This document shows, in pieces, positions 1 to 5,913 of a DNA stretch of 9,840 nt (position 1 is the stretch's first letter; each line of letters opens with the position of its first letter). Under the pieces are notes generated by a model. That model saw nothing but the letters and a program-made list of their open reading frames with translations. It searched no databases and was not told where the DNA came from. The stretch comes from Anaerolineaceae bacterium (GTDB taxonomy: Bacteria > Chloroflexota > Anaerolineae > Anaerolineales > Anaerolineaceae). The translations under genes and the position numbers were made by a program. The DNA is taken from contig WOZC01000146.1 in NCBI GenBank assembly GCA_011620465.1, positions 1 to 9,840 on the forward strand, read 5' to 3'.

Positions 1-2
1 TG

Positions 3-833
3 TTAGCTTAGCTGGCTCTCAACCCAGTCCAGCATCGCGGCGATGACCGCATCCTTCTCAGGCTCGTTGTGTGTCTCGTGATACAAACCATCCCAGCGTT
101 TGTAGGTCACTTTGCTGCCAAGGATCAGAGCAAACTGATCCGAACCCGCCACCGGGCAGATGGGATCCGCGCTGCCGTGTGCCAGGTAGAGCGGCAGGTC
201 CCATTCATTGGCTTTCCTCATCACGTCTTCCGCCGCCTCCATCATGAAGGCCGCCAGGCGCACGCTGGCTTTGGGGTGCACCAGCGGGTCCTCCCGATAA
301 GCCTGGTTGCTGGCAGCGTCATGTGAAAGCCCGTCGATCGGCAAGCCGTTATTGACCGCCAAATCAGGCAGGACGTTCTTCAGCAGCCGGACGAGCGCGC
401 GCTGCGTTTTGGACATGCTCGCCGTGTCCAGCGCGGGGCTCGTGGCGATGATGCCGGCTGGGCGTTCAGAGCCGTTCAAGCCGTAATACAACACTTCCAC
501 CGCACCCATGCTGTGCCCATACAGGAACACCGGCAGGCCTGGGTAGCGTTCTTTGGCAAGGTTTATGGCGCGGGTAATATCCTCCATCAAGCCTTCCGCG
601 GAGTTGATCACACCCCGTTTTCCGCCTGTTTTGCCGTGCCCCTGCTGGTCAAAGCCCAGTAAGGCAAACCCTCTGGCGTTAGCCTTTTCGGCGACATGCT
701 GATAGCGCTGGATGTGCTCGCCGAGACCATGCACCAACACAATCACCGCGCGGGCTTTTTCTTCAGGCTCCCAGACCTGCCCCCAAAGTGTTTCACCGTT
801 TGAAGATTGAAGAGTCAATTCCCTTGTTGTCAT
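3..833 (-). CDS. alpha/beta hydrolase, monoacylglycerol lipase-like
   Basis: This is a 276-residue serine hydrolase of the monoacylglycerol lipase / lysophospholipase group (Hydrolase_4 type), which releases fatty acids from monoacylglycerols or lysolipids. Visible motifs are the oxyanion-hole segment HGLGE at residues 35-39, the nucleophile elbow GHSMG at 106-110 (Ser108), the acid loop HGSADPICP with Asp223, and YHETHNE with the likely catalytic His252. The complete triad and normal length suggest an active enzyme. There is no signal peptide, so it should be cytosolic. The ATG start overlaps the stop codon of the upstream S9 peptidase gene by 4 nt (ATGA), so the two are co-transcribed and probably translationally coupled. 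The gene is GC-rich like its neighbour. The stop codon lies at the very edge of the window, so nothing can be said about its 3' flank. The exact substrate cannot be told from sequence; other small esters are possible. Confidence 0.9.
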   Translation of the reverse strand: MTTRELTLQSSNGETLWGQVWEPEEKARAVIVLVHGLGEHIQRYQHVAEKANARGFALLGFDQQGHGKTGGKRGVINSAEGLMEDITRAINLAKERYPGLPVFLYGHSMGAVEVLYYGLNGSERPAGIIATSPALDTASMSKTQRALVRLLKNVLPDLAVNNGLPIDGLSHDAASNQAYREDPLVHPKASVRLAAFMMEAAEDVMRKANEWDLPLYLAHGSADPICPVAGSDQFALILGSKVTYKRWDGLYHETHNEPEKDAVIAAMLDWVESQLS

Positions 834-2710
834 GCTTCCTCCTGAAAGCTGAAAATTACGTGCTGTTTGAGAAAACGGTCGACCGTTTCGTAGTAATCGA
901 TCAGGTTGACTTTCTTGCGGAAGCCGTGCCCTTCCCCTTCGTAAAGCTTGTAAAGGTGCGGCACGTGGTTGCTCTGCAGCGCGCGCACCATCTCCTCCGA
1001 TTGCTCGGGCGGCACCACTTTATCTTCGCTGCCCTGGAAGATCGCGACCGCGTCGCGGATCTTGTCGGCGTGGAAGATTGGCGACCAGGCGTGGTATTTC
1101 TCCGCTGCTTCAGGCAACTTGCCCACCAAAGACGCGTTGTAATGGGCTTCGAATTTGTGGGTGTCCAAATCAAGCGTGAACAAATTTGAGATGCCATACG
1201 AGCAAATTCCGGCTTTGAAAAATCCCGGGTGATGCACCAGCGCGTTCAAGACGGTGTAGCCGCCGGCGCTGCCGCCCTTGATGACCAATTTTGCCGGGTC
1301 TGCCAGCCCGCGTTCGATCAGCGCCTGGCAGCCTTCGATCGTATCCTGCAAATCGATCCTGCCCCACTCGCCTTTCAGGGCCTCGCGATACGCCCTGCCG
1401 TAGCCGGTGCTGCCGCGGTAGTTGACCGCGAAATAGCCGTATCCGCGGCTGGTGAAGAAATCCGCCTCGAGGTTGAAGGCGTCAAAAACCTGGGAGGTTG
1501 GTCCGCCGTGGATGTAAACGACCACAGGTGGCGCACCCGCAGCCTCAAAATCGGGGTTGGCGGGCGGGTAGTAGAGCCCGTGCACCGCCACCCCATCCGA
1601 GGACTGCCAGGCGAGCGCTTGAGGCTGGCTGAGGAATGCCGCGGGCAAAGAGTCGCTCTGGCTGCGGGCGATCACTTCTGTTTGTCCGCCCGAAATGCGC
1701 AGGATGCGCGGCGGTTTCGCGGCCGACTCTGCTAAGAGCGCCAGTTCCCCTTTCGCCGAGACGCAGGGCTGCTCGATTAGTGTGTAAGGGGCGGTCTCGA
1801 CCTCGATGATCTCCCTGGTGTTCAGGGCGAAGCTGTAAAGGCTGGTCTGCCCGAGTTGAGTTTCGAGGAAAAAGAGCTGCTGGCTGTCGGTGGACCATGC
1901 CAGCCGGCGTAAGCCCTGCACCCAGGCAGGCGGCATCATCACCCGGCCCTGCACCAGCGTTTCCACCTCGCTGCTAGCGAGGCGCAGCACCCGTAGCTGG
2001 TCCAGTTCGCCCGCATTGCTCAGCCAGGCAAGCCTGCTGCCATCCGGTGAAAAGATCGGTTGAAAAACGGGAATGTTCTCACCCCCATCGAGTAACTTCA
2101 CCCCGGAGAGGCTGCCCGTTTCTGCGTCAAGCGCCGCCGCGAAGAGCTTTGCGCCGTCCCAGGGCATGTTCGGGTGATCCCACTCCACCCAGGCGAGCAG
2201 CTTCCCATCGGGGCTCACCGCCGGCTGCATGTAAAAATCCGCGCCCTGCTTGAGGATCCTGGGCCAGGCGCTGCCATCCAGGGGGGCGATGGCGAGCACG
2301 TCTTTGTTTTCGTAAGTGTGGACGTAGATCACAAAGCGCTCATCCGGCGTGATCACCGGCGAGGCGCAGGCTCCGAATGCCGGGGTGATCGGGCGCGCCA
2401 GTCCCTCTGCGTATGGCTTGTAGTAGAGCCGCCCGTTGCGTTCGGCAAACGCCGCTCCCTGCCGCCCGGCAAAGAAATCTCCGCCGCCGTAGCCAACCCC
2501 GCCGGAGGGGTTAAGCTCGCCGCTGAGGTCAAAAGCCGCGTCGTGCGCGGGCTTGGCGAACAAGCTGGTCTTGCCGTCCAGCGATTGCGACCAAAGCAGG
2601 TAATTGCCGTCCGGGGACCACTGCACGTCGTTCAGGCGGATGCCGGCTGCCAGCATGGCAGGCGTGATTGGGGAGGGCCAGAGACCGTTTGGGAGAGCCT
2701 GTTTCGTCAT
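830..2710 (-). CDS. S9 family prolyl oligopeptidase / acylaminoacyl-peptidase-like
   Basis: This 626-residue serine peptidase of the S9 family has the usual two-part build. Residues 1 to about 370 form a beta-propeller with recurring SPDG blade motifs (31-35, 166-169, 221-224, a PD40/TolB-like signature). Residues from about 375 to 626 form the alpha/beta-hydrolase catalytic domain. The catalytic residues are readable: HGGP at 401-404 (oxyanion side), Ser481 in GGSAGG, Asp563 in GSEDKVVPP and His595 in GEGHGF. This arrangement fits acylaminoacyl-peptidases and dipeptidyl-peptidase-like enzymes that trim short peptides. No signal peptide is seen, so it is probably cytosolic. The ATG start at 2710 is supported by a GAGGTG Shine-Dalgarno 4 nt upstream (plus-strand 2715-2720). 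It is the first gene of a two-gene unit with the overlapping lipase-like gene. The exact specificity (dipeptidyl, acyl-aminoacyl or oligopeptidase) is not decidable here. Confidence 0.92.
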   Translation of the reverse strand: MTKQALPNGLWPSPITPAMLAAGIRLNDVQWSPDGNYLLWSQSLDGKTSLFAKPAHDAAFDLSGELNPSGGVGYGGGDFFAGRQGAAFAERNGRLYYKPYAEGLARPITPAFGACASPVITPDERFVIYVHTYENKDVLAIAPLDGSAWPRILKQGADFYMQPAVSPDGKLLAWVEWDHPNMPWDGAKLFAAALDAETGSLSGVKLLDGGENIPVFQPIFSPDGSRLAWLSNAGELDQLRVLRLASSEVETLVQGRVMMPPAWVQGLRRLAWSTDSQQLFFLETQLGQTSLYSFALNTREIIEVETAPYTLIEQPCVSAKGELALLAESAAKPPRILRISGGQTEVIARSQSDSLPAAFLSQPQALAWQSSDGVAVHGLYYPPANPDFEAAGAPPVVVYIHGGPTSQVFDAFNLEADFFTSRGYGYFAVNYRGSTGYGRAYREALKGEWGRIDLQDTIEGCQALIERGLADPAKLVIKGGSAGGYTVLNALVHHPGFFKAGICSYGISNLFTLDLDTHKFEAHYNASLVGKLPEAAEKYHAWSPIFHADKIRDAVAIFQGSEDKVVPPEQSEEMVRALQSNHVPHLYKLYEGEGHGFRKKVNLIDYYETVDRFLKQHVIFSFQEEA

Positions 2711-2714
2711 TCGT

Positions 2715-2746
2715 CACCTCGGTTGTTAAATATTGAGCTTATTATA
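2715..2746 (-). promoter_or_regulatory. -10 box and ribosome binding site for the S9 peptidase/lipase pair
   Basis: On the minus strand a perfect TATAAT lies at 2741-2746 and a GAGGTG Shine-Dalgarno at 2715-2720, 4 nt before the ATG. This gives a 5' leader of roughly 24 nt. I see no convincing -35 hexamer at 16-18 nt spacing, so the promoter is weak, activator-dependent or read by another sigma factor. It faces away from the tRNA promoter, so 2711-2883 is a divergent promoter region. Confidence 0.5.
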
Positions 2747-2841
2747 CCCGTGAGCGGGGGGTATTCGGCCTCCTTCCAACGAGCGGCTTCCGCTTTGCCG
2801 GTTTTTGTGCTTCAAATTTCCATTTTGCCCCCAAAAATCAG

Positions 2842-2870
2842 TTGACGTGCTTCGCAGTGCGTGCTAAAAT
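2842..2870 (+). promoter_or_regulatory. sigma-70-type promoter of the tRNA-Lys gene
   Basis: TTGACG (2842-2847) and TAAAAT (2865-2870) are separated by an ideal 17 nt, and TGC just before the -10 makes it an extended -10 promoter. Transcription should begin near 2877, leaving a leader of about 7 nt before the mature tRNA. This spacing fits a strong stable-RNA promoter. Confidence 0.75.
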
Positions 2871-2883
2871 TGGGCTTCTCTAT

Positions 2884-2955
2884 GGGCGCGTAGCTCAATG
2901 GTAGAGCAGCGGCCTTTTAAGCCGTTGGTTCAGGGTTCGAGCCCCTGCGCGCTCA
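2884..2955 (+). tRNA. tRNA-Lys (anticodon TTT)
   Basis: The cloverleaf is complete in 72 nt. The 7-bp acceptor stem pairs GGGCGCG with CGCGCTC (one G-U at 2-71), followed by discriminator A. The D arm is GCTC/GAGC around AATGGTA. The anticodon stem GCGGC/GCCGT encloses the loop CTTTTAA with anticodon TTT, read as lysine. The T arm is CAGGG-TTCGAGC-CCCTG. The CCA end is not encoded; a T run follows directly, so CCA must be added after transcription. It has its own promoter and terminator, so it is monocistronic. The 3' end was checked as an integration site for the AT-rich island, but no second copy of it is found in the window. Confidence 0.96.
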
Positions 2956-2961
2956 TTTTTT

Positions 2962-2998
2962 CCCCTGGTTGAAAAACCGGGGGCTTTTGCTTTCTTTA
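2962..2998 (+). terminator. intrinsic terminator of tRNA-Lys
   Basis: A 9-bp stem, CCCCTGGTT pairing with AACCGGGGG (one T-G pair), is closed by a GAAA tetraloop (2962-2983). It is followed by a T-rich tract with interruptions to 2998. It starts 7 nt after the mature tRNA end and should separate the tRNA transcript from the repeats downstream. Confidence 0.85.
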
Positions 2999-3023
2999 TG
3001 GCCTTCCCCCATGATTGTGCCGG

Positions 3024-3222
3024 TCTTACTTGGAGACCGGACGGTCAGAAGCCTTTCATGGTCAGGAGACCATGTAAGATCAAGCGATGGGCTTCCCTTG
3101 GGGGCTGCTTGCGTGCCGGAGGCTAAGCTGGATCCCGCCGTGAAACGGACGGGAGGCTGAAGAGGGGCTTTCCGAGCAGTCTATTGTATCCGGCGGAGTG
3201 GTGAAAAGAACATCGTTTCGTT
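3024..3222 (+). repeat. intergenic structured repeat, copy 1 (longest copy)
   Basis: This is the longest copy (about 199 nt) of a repeat found twice more just downstream. A 33-nt block at 3042-3074 is identical to 3354-3386, and a 23-nt block at 3133-3155 is identical to 3425-3447. It contains nested inverted repeats. A hairpin CATGGTC-AGGA-GACCATG (3057-3074) lies inside a pair GAAGCC (3048-3053) / GGCTTC (3089-3094). A second hairpin, CCCG-CCG/CGG-A-CGGG, lies at 3134-3153. Relative to copy 2 it carries extra bases around 3109-3132 and 3175-3186. It could be a non-autonomous mobile element or an expressed structured RNA; no transposase is visible. I do not recognise the family. Confidence 0.75.
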
Positions 3223-3236
3223 CTACGTTCATAAAG

Positions 3237-3326
3237 GCAGATCGCCACGCTACGCTCGCGATGACGACAGTCCGTCTTTGCGACTGCTTGCGTACAGAGT
3301 AGGAGCGAAGCGACGTGGAAATCTGC
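3237..3326. repeat. REP-like imperfect inverted repeat between repeat copies 1 and 2
   Basis: The left arm starts GCAGAT (3237-3242) with CCACG (3245-3249) and CGCTC (3253-3257). The right arm mirrors it with GAGCG (3303-3307), CGTGG (3314-3318) and ATCTGC (3321-3326), so the ends pair with small mismatches and a 3-nt bulge. The right arm, with the core GGAGCGAAGCGACGTGG, resembles the short palindromic repeats scattered between genes in many bacterial genomes, Chloroflexota included. It is non-coding and probably an inert or REP-type dispersed element. Confidence 0.6.
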
Positions 3327-3336
3327 TTTTCATTGC

Positions 3337-3508
3337 CTTAGTTGGAGACCGAGCGGTCAGAAGCCTTTCATGGTCAGGAGACCATGAAAGATCACGCCTT
3401 GGGCTTCCCTTGGGGGGAGCTGCCTCCCGCCGTGAAACGGACGGGAGACTGAAGAGGGACTTTCCGATTGCATCTGGCGGAGTGGTGAATAGAACACCAT
3501 CCCGCCCT
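3337..3508 (+). repeat. intergenic structured repeat, copy 2
   Basis: This second copy (about 172 nt) has the same orientation as copy 1, about 310 nt downstream. It keeps the same elements in the same order: the GACC/GGTC palindrome, GAAGCC/GGCTTC, a central hairpin with the AGGA loop, the CCCG-CCG/CGG-A-CGGG hairpin and the tail with GGAGTGGTGAA. Its central hairpin is longer than in copy 1, a perfect 10-bp stem TTTCATGGTC/GACCATGAAA (3367-3390). The tail TGGTG/CACCA (3483-3487 with 3495-3499) can also pair. Retention of the pairing while loops and spacers change suggests that the fold matters. Confidence 0.75.
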
Positions 3509-3538
3509 ACTATGTTTGGGTAACCGCTTGCGCGAGAA

Positions 3539-3593
3539 TTGGAGACCGGACGGTCAGAATCCTTTCATGGTCAGGAGAACATTTAAGATCAAG
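3539..3593 (+). repeat. intergenic structured repeat, copy 3, truncated at the island boundary
   Basis: Only the first 55 nt or so of the repeat is present, from TTGGAGACCGGACGGTCAG to AAGATCAAG. Similarity to copy 1 stops at 3593 and AT-rich island DNA starts. Substitutions have damaged both stems (GAATCC in place of GAAGCC, and GAACATT in place of GACCATG), so this copy appears to be decaying. The break point 6 nt before the -35 box of the island promoter makes this the most likely left junction of the acquired DNA. Confidence 0.65.
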
Positions 3594-3598
3594 TTTTG

Positions 3599-3628
3599 TT
3601 GACACATTTTTCTCAATTTATGTATAAT
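3599..3628 (+). promoter_or_regulatory. strong sigma-70 promoter of the defence-like operon
   Basis: A perfect TTGACA (3599-3604) and a perfect TATAAT (3623-3628) are separated by 18 nt. Transcription is expected at about 3634-3636, only about 4-6 nt before the GTG start codon at 3640. No Shine-Dalgarno exists in the intervening bases, so the first gene is probably translated from a leaderless or nearly leaderless mRNA. No clear operator palindrome overlaps the promoter. Confidence 0.8.
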
Positions 3629-3639
3629 AATCTTATAAC

Positions 3640-5706
3640 GTGAACAGCTCAGTGGGTTTTTCAAGTCTTGTAATAAAGCAAATCTACGACACGTCGACCG
3701 ATAATTTGGTCGAGGATTTTTTTGAACCGCTTCTGCGAAAATCGAAGACTTACGATAGGGGAGTGGGTTTTTTTAGTTCTGGTTGGCTAAAAGTTAACTC
3801 TAAAGGTTTTTCTGAGTTTGCTTCGAATGGAGGACACGCTAGGTGGGTTACCAGTCCGATTTTAACAGAAAAGGACTGGGAGAATATGTGTTTAGGTAAT
3901 GAGGCTCGGCAGAATGAGTTATTGTATTCAATCCTCTCAGACTCGATAATCGATCTTCAAAATTCACTTGCGCATGATGAACTTTCTGCTCTAGCATGGT
4001 TGATCGCTGATAATATAATCGACTTTAAGTTGGCATTGCCGCGCAATCAATTGTCAGGAGAATTCCACGATAAATTTGGAATATTTACGGATGCAGAAGA
4101 AAACAAAGTCGCATTCTCTGGCTCTTATAACGATAGTATCCAAGGTTTGAGAAACTACGAATCGATTACAGCTTTCTGTTCTTGGGACGAAAGTTCAAGA
4201 GCGATTGTCGAAGCTGAACAGCTTAGGTTTAACAAACTTTGGCAAGATGAAGATCCAAATGTCAGGGTTTTTGATATTCCTCAATCGATTAAGAATAAAA
4301 TTATAAACCTTCGAAAAACTCCGCGTCCTTATGAGCGAGTGAATACTCAAGCAGACAGTTTTGTCACTCTTCCTAACCCTGTTCACCCTTCAATTCCTAT
4401 AAATCTAAGCATTAGAGATTATCAAGAAGAAGCAGTCAAAGCTTGGTTTGACAATTCAACTTTGGGTTTTTTTGAAATGGCAACTGGTACAGGCAAAACG
4501 ATAACTTCTTTGCTTGCAGCAATTCGATTTTATGAATTACATCAAAAGATTGCACTAGTAATTACATGCCCTTATAAGCATTTAGTGGATCAATGGGAAG
4601 ATGAAGTAAGAAAATTTAACTTCTTACCAATCAAGGCATACGAAGCATTTTCTGCATGGAGTAATGATTTAGGTAACAAAATAATGGCATATAACCACGA
4701 TGATATAGATCATCTGTGCGTAATTACTACGAATACAACATTTATGACGGACAGATTCCACAGCCTTATTAAGAAGATTAATGGCCCAACTATGCTAATA
4801 GCTGATGAGGCTCATCACTTTGGCTCAGAGAAGTCTAAACTCTTTTTCCCAGAAAACATTCACAGTCGGTTAGCTCTTTCAGCTACTCCGAATCGATGGT
4901 TTGATGAAGAAGGCACAGCTGCATTGACGAATTACTTTGGCAAAACTGTCTATTCTTTTCCATTGAATAGAGCGATTGAAGAAGGATTCTTAACTCAATA
5001 TAGCTATTATCCGATTCCTGTTAATTTGACAGAAATTGAAATGGAAACCTATTCTGATCTAACATCGAAAATCGTTCCATTGTTTGTTAAGAAAAATAAG
5101 AGTGAAACAGAAGAAAAAAGGTTAACTTCCCTTTTATTAAAACGGGCTGATGTCTTAAAAAATGCTGAAAACAAAATTGTGGAACTGAAAAAGGTCCTTT
5201 TAACCATTGAGAAGCTTGATCATGCCATATTTTATTGTGCACCTGCTCAAAGGGAGAAAATTCTACAAATATTAGGGATTGAAAAAAGGATCAGAACCCA
5301 CCAGTTCACTTATCGTGAAGACAATAATCTTCGACAAGATATATTGACACAATTTGACTCAGGTTTTATCCAGGCCATAGTAGCAATTAAATGTTTGGAC
5401 GAAGGTGTTGATGTACCTTCTTCACGAATGGCATTTTTCTTAGCCAATAGCACCAACCCAAGGGAATTTGTTCAGCGTAGGGGCCGGGTGCTTAGAAGAT
5501 CAGAGGGGAAAACTAGCGCAAGCCTTTATGATTTCTTAACGATCCCTCCTTTGTCTAGCAAAGAAAACGATTATGACTTGACGAGGTCCATATTGAGGAA
5601 AGAGCTTAGCCGTTTTGATGAATTCGCTAAAAATAGTCTGACTTATCACAGCGCTTATGATGTGATTTGGGAAATTGCACGATCATTTGATCTGCTAGAT
5701 TTTTGA
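3640..5706 (+). CDS. PLD-type nuclease fused to SF2 helicase, Dnd-restriction-like effector
   Basis: This 688-residue protein has two parts. Residues 1 to about 210 form a phospholipase-D-superfamily domain with one HKD motif: His143, Lys145, Asp151 and GSYN at 161-164. In this superfamily such a domain often cuts nucleic acid after pairing as a dimer. Residues about 255-660 form an SF2 helicase: IRDYQ (258-262), Walker A ATGTGKT (281-287), motif Ia around P311-W319, DEAH at 389-392, SAT at 414-416, CLDEGVDVP (585-593) and QRRGRVLRR (612-620, motif VI). All ATPase motifs look intact. Related PLD-helicases occur in anti-phage loci, and one helicase family (named, as I recall, Dnd restriction enzyme) accompanies DNA phosphorothioation clusters. 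The start is GTG, chosen because it directly follows the promoter; it has no Shine-Dalgarno. It is the first gene of the operon and the likely DNA-degrading effector. The domain call is firm; the system assignment is tentative. Confidence 0.88.
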   Translation: MNSSVGFSSLVIKQIYDTSTDNLVEDFFEPLLRKSKTYDRGVGFFSSGWLKVNSKGFSEFASNGGHARWVTSPILTEKDWENMCLGNEARQNELLYSILSDSIIDLQNSLAHDELSALAWLIADNIIDFKLALPRNQLSGEFHDKFGIFTDAEENKVAFSGSYNDSIQGLRNYESITAFCSWDESSRAIVEAEQLRFNKLWQDEDPNVRVFDIPQSIKNKIINLRKTPRPYERVNTQADSFVTLPNPVHPSIPINLSIRDYQEEAVKAWFDNSTLGFFEMATGTGKTITSLLAAIRFYELHQKIALVITCPYKHLVDQWEDEVRKFNFLPIKAYEAFSAWSNDLGNKIMAYNHDDIDHLCVITTNTTFMTDRFHSLIKKINGPTMLIADEAHHFGSEKSKLFFPENIHSRLALSATPNRWFDEEGTAALTNYFGKTVYSFPLNRAIEEGFLTQYSYYPIPVNLTEIEMETYSDLTSKIVPLFVKKNKSETEEKRLTSLLLKRADVLKNAENKIVELKKVLLTIEKLDHAIFYCAPAQREKILQILGIEKRIRTHQFTYREDNNLRQDILTQFDSGFIQAIVAIKCLDEGVDVPSSRMAFFLANSTNPREFVQRRGRVLRRSEGKTSASLYDFLTIPPLSSKENDYDLTRSILRKELSRFDEFAKNSLTYHSAYDVIWEIARSFDLLDF

Positions 5707-5715
5707 GAGGAAACC

Positions 5716-5913
5716 ATGAATCTCCAGGAATTATTGCTAAAATATTTTTCTGAATTACCCCCAGATATCAAAGAGATCGTATCGGAAGTTTACGCATTAG
5801 AGCGCGAGTATAGTGATTTTTATGAAAAGCCAAGGAATATCAACTCGAAGATTAGAGATATTATCGAAAGAGTGGCTGATTATCGGATAGATCATCCTGA
5901 GGTGAGATCATGA
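5716..5913 (+). CDS. small acidic helical protein of unknown function
   Basis: This 65-residue protein is rich in Glu, Asp, Ile and Arg and appears all-helical. I recognise no family. It is supported as a real gene by a good ribosome binding site (GAGAGGAAACC before the ATG), placement 9 nt after the helicase stop, and an ATGA overlap with the ATPase gene that follows. That overlap predicts tight coupling of its synthesis to the ATPase. It has no membrane segment, cysteine cluster or recognisable DNA-binding motif. By position it could be a small subunit or adaptor of the ATPase or the helicase, similar to small partner proteins of other multi-gene defence complexes. It shows no clear likeness to DndE. 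Confidence 0.75.
   Translation: MNLQELLLKYFSELPPDIKEIVSEVYALEREYSDFYEKPRNINSKIRDIIERVADYRIDHPEVRS

Noticed and set aside
69..2845. Long plus-strand open frames opposite the lipase and peptidase genes (for example 788-1189, 1229-1735, 2174-2845).
   Set aside because: They are antisense shadows of GC-rich genes with intact catalytic motifs; they show no domains and no ribosome binding sites.
2933..2955. tRNA-Lys 3' end as a possible attL for the island.
   Set aside because: I searched by eye near 9600-9840 for a second copy of the T-arm and acceptor sequence and found none.
2969..3523. Two plus-strand open frames (2969-3160 and 3278-3523) that share a similar peptide stretch.
   Set aside because: Both simply read through repeat copies 1 and 2 in the same frame. 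The indels between copies fall without regard to codons, no ribosome binding site is present, and the conserved part is better explained by RNA/DNA hairpins.
3024..3593. Possible CRISPR array, because of repeated units.
   Set aside because: The units are 170-200 nt long and unevenly spaced, with internal hairpins and no short spacers of constant length; no cas gene is present.
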